A stretch of DNA of 64,000 bases, from NCBI RefSeq assembly GCF_000702585.1, contig NZ_JNIQ01000001.1, forward strand, positions 2,767,001-2,831,000. The letters run 5' to 3'. The notes under the pieces are model-generated. The model was not told the origin of the DNA. It did not search any database and worked only from the letters and a program-made list of their open reading frames with translations. How positions within the stretch are numbered: position 1 is the stretch's first letter; the number at the start of each line of letters is the position of its first letter. Both the position numbers and the translations under genes were made by a program. This DNA comes from Exiguobacterium aurantiacum DSM 6208 (GTDB lineage Bacteria > Bacillota > Bacilli > Exiguobacteriales > Exiguobacteriaceae). Shown one piece after another: positions 59,910 through 64,000 of this stretch.

Positions 59910-60746
59910 ATGTCACGCATACATACAACAGACATCGAGGTCGGTTATGGGGACAAAACGATCGTCAAACAGCTCAGTTTAACGATTCCGGACCGTCAAA
60001 TCACGACCATTATCGGACCGAACGGTTGCGGCAAGTCGACGCTGTTGAAAGCGATGACGCGAATCCTCTCGCCTTCAAAGGGATCGGTCCATTTAGACGG
60101 TGCCGATATCGCCAAATGTAAAACGAAAGACATCGCTAAAAAGATGGCGATTTTACCGCAGACGCCTGAAGGCGCAAGCGGCTTGACCGTCGGCGAGCTC
60201 GTCGCCTATGGCCGCTTTCCTTACCAGTCCGGATTCGGCCGATTGACGAAGCGCGATCATGAGGTCATCGATTGGGCGCTCGACGTCACCGGGACGCTCG
60301 ACTATAAAGACCGGAGCGTCGATGCCTTATCCGGCGGTCAACGCCAACGGGTATGGATCGCGATGGCACTCGCGCAAGAGACCGATTTGATTTTCCTGGA
60401 CGAACCGACGACTTACCTCGACTTGGCCCATCAACTCGAGGTGCTCGAACTGCTCGAGACACTGAATCGCGAGCAAGGCCGTACGATCGTCATGGTCCTT
60501 CACGATTTGAATCAAGCCGCTCGTTTCGCTGATCACATCGTGGCGATGAAAGATGGCGAAGTGCTCGCGACGGGATCTGCCGAAGAAGTCATCTGTCCGC
60601 TCGTCTTGCGCCAAGTGTTCCACATCGATGCCATTATCGGTCGTGACCCACGCACCGAGAAACCGATGTGCCTGACGTATCATTTAATCAAAGAAGAAGC
60701 ATTTGTCGAGACAGCGGCACCACGCCCAGATTTGATTCATGCTTGA
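59910..60746 (+). CDS. iron-siderophore ABC transporter ATPase (YusV/FecE type)
   Basis: 278-residue ATPase. Walker A GPNGCGKST, Q-loop ILPQTPEG, signature LSGGQRQR, Walker B LIFLDEPTTYLD and H-loop VLHDLNQA. It belongs to the FecE/FhuC class. No binding protein or permease adjoins it, so like Bacillus YusV it may serve several siderophore permeases encoded elsewhere. Fur control is supported by the box at 59867. A terminator follows. Confidence 0.92.
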   Translation: MSRIHTTDIEVGYGDKTIVKQLSLTIPDRQITTIIGPNGCGKSTLLKAMTRILSPSKGSVHLDGADIAKCKTKDIAKKMAILPQTPEGASGLTVGELVAYGRFPYQSGFGRLTKRDHEVIDWALDVTGTLDYKDRSVDALSGGQRQRVWIAMALAQETDLIFLDEPTTYLDLAHQLEVLELLETLNREQGRTIVMVLHDLNQAARFADHIVAMKDGEVLATGSAEEVICPLVLRQVFHIDAIIGRDPRTEKPMCLTYHLIKEEAFVETAAPRPDLIHA

Positions 60747-60749
60747 TGC

Positions 60750-60785
60750 CCTGCCTGTTCCGTTATCAGGCAGGGTCTTTTTGAT
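60750..60785 (+). terminator. terminator of the siderophore ATPase gene
   Basis: CCCTGCCTG pairs with CAGGCAGGG, then TCTTTTTG. Confidence 0.9.
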
Positions 60786-60887
60786 TCGACAGCGAACAAG
60801 TCGAAGAGAGCATACCGAACCCGCCCTTACGGTTTTTGGACAAACAGGCACGGGTATGAGTGAGAAGAGAGTGAAGGAGGAGTTGCT

Positions 60888-61442
60888 ATGGATTGGCTCG
60901 ATGGATTGTTCGTCGTCACCTCGATGGCTTGGCTTTATGAGCTATGGCGTTATCGCAATCGTGACGATACGAAAGACGGGCGGAGCGAACATATGAGTTT
61001 TTATGTCGTCTCGTTCGTCATGGTGATCGTGTTCGCAGGTTCGCTCGGTTACTCTGTATTGACGGACTTGCGTCAAAGCGTCTCTTTACGTTTGATCGGT
61101 CTTGCATGTTACATAGCCGGTGTCGCCCTCCGGTATTGGGGAATCGCTCATTTACGGCATCAGTTCACACGTCATGTCGTCGTCCGACCTACCGATGAGA
61201 TTGTCAGCACAGGTCCATACCGGTTTTTACGGCACCCGCTCTACACAGGGCTATTGTTTATCACGTTCGGGTTCTCACTTTACTACAGTTACGTACTGTT
61301 CGCGGTAGTCGGAACGATTGCGATGGGGGCAGCACTGTTATGGCGCATCCACATCGAAGAGAAGATGTTGACCGCACATTTCGGCGAAGCTTACGCCGTA
61401 TGGTCGAAGTCCCGGAAACGTTTGCTTCCGTTCATCTACTGA
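60888..61442 (+). CDS. isoprenylcysteine methyltransferase (ICMT)-like membrane protein
   Basis: 184-residue membrane protein with about four helices. The C-terminal ICMT signature is GPYRFLRHPLYTGLLF, followed by IHIEEKMLTAHFGEAY, the SAM-binding region in this family. Bacterial members methylate unknown substrates. The ATG follows AAGGAGGAG. It stands alone and is convergent with the DUF368 gene. Confidence 0.85.
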   Translation: MDWLDGLFVVTSMAWLYELWRYRNRDDTKDGRSEHMSFYVVSFVMVIVFAGSLGYSVLTDLRQSVSLRLIGLACYIAGVALRYWGIAHLRHQFTRHVVVRPTDEIVSTGPYRFLRHPLYTGLLFITFGFSLYYSYVLFAVVGTIAMGAALLWRIHIEEKMLTAHFGEAYAVWSKSRKRLLPFIY

Positions 61443-61443
61443 A

Positions 61444-61479
61444 AAAGACGCGGCCTCGCCATAGCGAGAGCCGCGTCTT
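61444..61479. terminator. bidirectional terminator
   Basis: AAAGACGCGGC pairs with GCCGCGTCTTT with an inner CTCGC/GCGAG stem, between convergent genes. Confidence 0.9.
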
Positions 61480-61483
61480 TTGT

Positions 61484-62293
61484 TCACACTGAGAATTTCC
61501 CAAGCAATCGGACGATCATGAAGCCAGCCAGGAACGAGACCATACTCAATCCCCACATGACGGTCGTCTCCGGAAGACCTGGGAAGACGACGGCGAGCGA
61601 TCCGATGACGAGGCCAAGGATGACAGAAAACGTCATACCCGGATAGTTCGCGAGCAGATGGCGAATGACTTTACTGCTGACGATAAACCCTACGGCGACA
61701 CCGAGACCTACGATCCCGATGACGAGCACGTTCAAATTCGACAACGCACTAATGACCGTCGGATAGACGCCGATCAACAGCAAGACGAACGACCCACTAA
61801 TACCCGGAAAGAGCATCGCCATACTGCCAAGCCAGCCCGAGAAGAACAAGAGGACCGCCGTCCCCGCCGTCACATCGGTGATGACTGCCGTGTCCGCCGG
61901 TTTGATGATGGCCATGCTCGCGACGAGAATCGTGCCCACAATCATTGCGGCAATGTGGATCGGTCGCATCGTTGCCCGCGACTTGAATTCAAACAACAAG
62001 AGCGGGATGATCCCTAAAATCAAGCCGATAAAGAAAAACTGCGTCGGGGCATGGTAGTTCAGCAATAAAAACTCGATGACGCGGCTGAGCCCTAAAATCG
62101 CCCCGCCCATTCCGATGGCGAGCGGAATCAAGAACCCGATATGTTTTTTCCAGTGCCGGCTAAACACACCGCTAATCGCTTCAATCAACCGGTCATAAAT
62201 CCCTAAAATGACTGCAATCGTGCCGCCGCTGACGCCAGGGATCAAATCACTCGTCCCCATCGCCATGCCGCGTAGTATATTTTTCCATTCCAT
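61484..62293 (-). CDS. DUF368 (PopT-like) polyprenyl-phosphate transporter
   Basis: 269-residue membrane protein with about eight to nine helices. The signature is GTSDLIPGVSGGTIAVILGIYDRL, abbreviated here by its IPGVSGGT motif, repeated as LFPGISGSFVLLL in the second half. DUF368 proteins were shown in other bacteria to recycle undecaprenyl phosphate across the membrane (PopT). This role would link it to the wall-related genes lia and LCP in the window. Monocistronic. Confidence 0.88.
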   Translation of the reverse strand: MEWKNILRGMAMGTSDLIPGVSGGTIAVILGIYDRLIEAISGVFSRHWKKHIGFLIPLAIGMGGAILGLSRVIEFLLLNYHAPTQFFFIGLILGIIPLLLFEFKSRATMRPIHIAAMIVGTILVASMAIIKPADTAVITDVTAGTAVLLFFSGWLGSMAMLFPGISGSFVLLLIGVYPTVISALSNLNVLVIGIVGLGVAVGFIVSSKVIRHLLANYPGMTFSVILGLVIGSLAVVFPGLPETTVMWGLSMVSFLAGFMIVRLLGKFSV

Positions 62294-62378
62294 AAATGCG
62301 TAAGCTCCTTTGTTCGCTAGTTCAGTTCAAGCATTCAGTATAGCCGAGAACACCAATTCATGCATCGGTTTCAAGACC

Positions 62379-62404
62379 GAGAAAACGGACTTTCGTCCGT
62401 TCTC
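62379..62404 (-). terminator. terminator of the GNAT gene at 62403
   Basis: On the minus strand AACGGAC pairs with GTCCGTT around GAAA, followed by TTCTCGG. Weak T-tract. Confidence 0.55.
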
Positions 62405-62957
62405 ACACTTCGAGCGCCATATAGTCGAATCGAGCACCTGAAATATCAATTTCTTTCTCTTTTTGAAAACCGAGCCGTTCGTACAGTCGGGCCGCGGCCG
62501 GATTAGACTGGTCGACGTTCAATGTGACGACCGGGATACCGGATGCACGGGCATGACCGATGACGTGTCGAATCAAGTTCGTCCCGATCCCGCGACCGCC
62601 AAAACGGGTGTCGACCGCGACCGAGTCGATATATAAGACGTTCCCTTCTGTCTCGACATCGAGTTGTCCGATTTGGCCAGCTTGCAGCAACCAACGTTGA
62701 ATCGGTTCATCCAGGGCAGCCGCCGCTTCTCCCGGATACGCGATAATAATGCCTGCGATCGTATGGTCGACGTCTGCGACCCAAATGTTTTCATAACTCA
62801 AACGATTTGCTGGACGGCTTATCCACATGGCGAGCCGCTCGAGTACTTGCTCTTTCTCCGTCGTCCCGGTAAGCGTGTAGGCGATGTCATGGATGGCCGC
62901 ATAGACGAGTGGGGCCACGTTTGTTGCCTCTGTTGGTTTAGCTTGTCGAATATTCAT
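62403..62957 (-). CDS. GNAT N-acetyltransferase
   Basis: 184-residue single-domain acetyltransferase. Motif A is VDTRFGGRGIGTNLIRHV (acetyl-CoA loop RGIGT) and motif B is NPAAARLYERLGF. Substrate unknown. The ATG at 62957 follows GGAGGAG; the five-residue longer frame begins within that site. It is monocistronic and divergent from the next gene. Confidence 0.88.
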   Translation of the reverse strand: MNIRQAKPTEATNVAPLVYAAIHDIAYTLTGTTEKEQVLERLAMWISRPANRLSYENIWVADVDHTIAGIIIAYPGEAAAALDEPIQRWLLQAGQIGQLDVETEGNVLYIDSVAVDTRFGGRGIGTNLIRHVIGHARASGIPVVTLNVDQSNPAAARLYERLGFQKEKEIDISGARFDYMALEV

Positions 62958-63056
62958 CAATATCTCCTCCATCTACCACTTTATCATATTGGCAAAAAGA
63001 GTGGGTTTGTCAACGAACGAACTGTGGGATGATACAAACAGAAGGGAGGAAGATCT

Positions 63057-63806
63057 ATGAAAGCTATTTTGACAGGCATGAACGGTACTGTCGCCCCCGT
63101 CGTGGCGGCAACGTTACAGCGCCACGGGATCGAACCCGTCGCGTGGGACCGAAACAAAGTATCTACATCGAACGAAAGCGAGATGCGTGATTTCATCGAA
63201 TCGACCCGGCCCGATTACTTTCTCCATATCGGGATGGGCTCCGTCGAGTGGGCCGAAACGCTGGCAAGACTATGTGGCGAGTATAGAATCCCGTTCCTCT
63301 TCACAAGTACCGTCTCTGTCTTCTCGGATGATGTGACGGGTCCGATCACACCGGACACGCCACCTGACGCTAAAGACGAGTACGGATCTTACAAACGGGC
63401 GTGCGAGCAAGCCATCGCCCGTGCCAACCCTGGCGCCCAGATCGTCCGTCTCGGATGGCAAATCGGTGACAACGCCGGTTCAAACAATATGATGGACTAT
63501 CTCGAGACCGAGATGGAACAAAAAGGCGTCATCATCGCGAGCACACATTGGTATCCTTCGTGTTCTTTCTTAGAAGACACGGCCGAGGCACTGTTCAACA
63601 TCTTGACGAAACGAGGTGCCGGTCTGTATCAATTGAACGGGAATACGAGCCATTCGCTTTACGACATCGCCTCCGCCCTCGCCGAACATCATGATCGTCC
63701 TTGGCGCATCGAGCAGGCCGACGAACCGAAACGTGACAATCGCATGGTCGATACGAATATCACCATTCAACCGATCACAAAACGATTAGCGCTTCACAGA
63801 AAATGA
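63057..63806 (+). CDS. RmlD-like NAD(P)-dependent sugar-nucleotide reductase
   Basis: 249-residue extended SDR. The nucleotide-binding N-terminus is LTGMNGTVAPVVAATL, a variant of GxxGxxG. The catalytic pair is in DEYGSYKRACEQ (Y-x3-K), with a TSTVSVF serine/threonine segment. It looks like dTDP-4-dehydrorhamnose reductase relatives, but no rhamnose genes adjoin it. The ATG follows AGAAGGGAGG. Confidence 0.83.
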   Translation: MKAILTGMNGTVAPVVAATLQRHGIEPVAWDRNKVSTSNESEMRDFIESTRPDYFLHIGMGSVEWAETLARLCGEYRIPFLFTSTVSVFSDDVTGPITPDTPPDAKDEYGSYKRACEQAIARANPGAQIVRLGWQIGDNAGSNNMMDYLETEMEQKGVIIASTHWYPSCSFLEDTAEALFNILTKRGAGLYQLNGNTSHSLYDIASALAEHHDRPWRIEQADEPKRDNRMVDTNITIQPITKRLALHRK

Positions 63807-63827
63807 ACCACCCGTTCGGGTGGTTCA
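63806..63827 (+). terminator. hairpin after the RmlD-like gene
   Basis: GAACCACCC pairs with GGGTGGTTC around GTTC. There is no clear T-tract. Confidence 0.6.
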
Positions 63828-63849
63828 GATTGTTGACTAACAGAATGTT

Positions 63850-64000
63850 TTCGCTCCTCCTCTTGGCGCCTCCGCTTTCCTAGGGGCGAGCAGGGAGCCG
63901 CATCGCGACGTTGTCGCTGCTGGGTCTCCCTCCGCTCGCTGATCCCTCAGGAGTCTCCGGCGCCGTCGGATGAGCGTCGCGAGAGGCCGCCCTTGGGTGG
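63850..64000. repeat. GC-rich intergenic repeat (runs off the window)
   Basis: This non-coding stretch is richer in GC than its surroundings and full of short inverted repeats (GGCGCC twice, GGGAGCC/GGTCTCCC, CTCGC/GCGAG). On the minus strand its text (CGGAGACTCCTGAGGGA, then AGCGAGCGGAGGGAGACCC) resembles the dispersed intergenic repeats common in Bacillales. Its right border is outside the window. It is not an ORF. Confidence 0.5.

Overview
The window looks like chromosomal DNA from a low-to-mid GC Gram-positive of the Bacillales, most probably an Exiguobacterium-type organism. This is inferred from gene content, not from a marker gene. Supporting points are a complete liaIHFSR cell-envelope stress operon, a YtrA/GntR-controlled ABC cassette, an Fnr with a C-terminal cysteine cluster of the Bacillus type, a T-box leader, CcpA-type cre sites, Fur boxes, strong AGGAGG-like ribosome sites and frequent GTG/TTG starts. 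Gene density is high and both strands are used in short operons, nearly all separated by clear intrinsic terminators.

Layout. 1-3500: a small unknown gene, plsC and the ABC-F factor yfmR, facing a GNAT gene. 3495-6978 (minus): liaI-liaH-liaF-liaS-liaR-GNAT with a palindromic LiaR-box candidate and an attenuator after liaH. 7140-8197: rsgA behind a 22-codon leader ORF. 8406-12692: malic enzyme, then pflA/pflB (minus), with a 360-bp control region holding Fnr/Rex-like and cre-like sites. 13054-15335: an unknown gene, a YfmL-like DEAD-box helicase and an overlapping unknown gene. 15367-18325 (minus): YtrA regulator, ABC ATPase, permease and an exported protein. 18460-22319 (minus): a uridine-kinase-like gene, a ba3/b(o/a)3 oxidase operon including a 39-residue subunit IIa, and fnr. 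22485-25140: aldehyde dehydrogenase and an MFS transporter. 25275-28453 (minus): a YesMN-type two-component system co-linear with deoD. 28556-32457: an M48 peptidase-ankyrin fusion, a PQQ-type sugar dehydrogenase lipoprotein and a DHA2 exporter. 32520-35762 (minus): nosD-nosL-nosY-nosF without nosZ, behind a CsoR-like operator. 35909-40598: a sugar ABC system whose binding protein is separated from its permeases by asnA with its T-box. 40842-46203: fhs, an alpha/beta hydrolase and a large SH3-repeat glucosaminidase. 46232-47906: an IS3/IS150-type insertion sequence. 47931-49263: a three-gene cassette with an Imm11-like protein. 49387-49550: two identical tRNA-Gly genes. 49714-63806: mixed housekeeping genes (MBL hydrolase, ResA-like thioredoxin, LCP ligase, GNATs, Fur-controlled ferredoxin-NADP reductase and siderophore ATPase, PopT-like DUF368 protein). 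63850-64000: a GC-rich intergenic repeat.

How it fits together. Several loci share one oxygen and carbon theme. Fnr is encoded next to the ba3 oxidase operon, which has a perfect Fnr box at the class II activator distance. pflBA has Fnr/Rex-like and cre-like sites, and its product formate can be used by fhs. The copper-type operator before nosDLYF suggests a copper delivery role, possibly for the CuA centre of the oxidase. Envelope maintenance is represented by lia, LCP, the glucosaminidase and the PopT-like protein. The most unusual items are the nosZ-less nos cluster, an IS end apparently reused as a terminator, the Imm11-like cassette, the rsgA leader ORF and the peptidase-ankyrin fusion.
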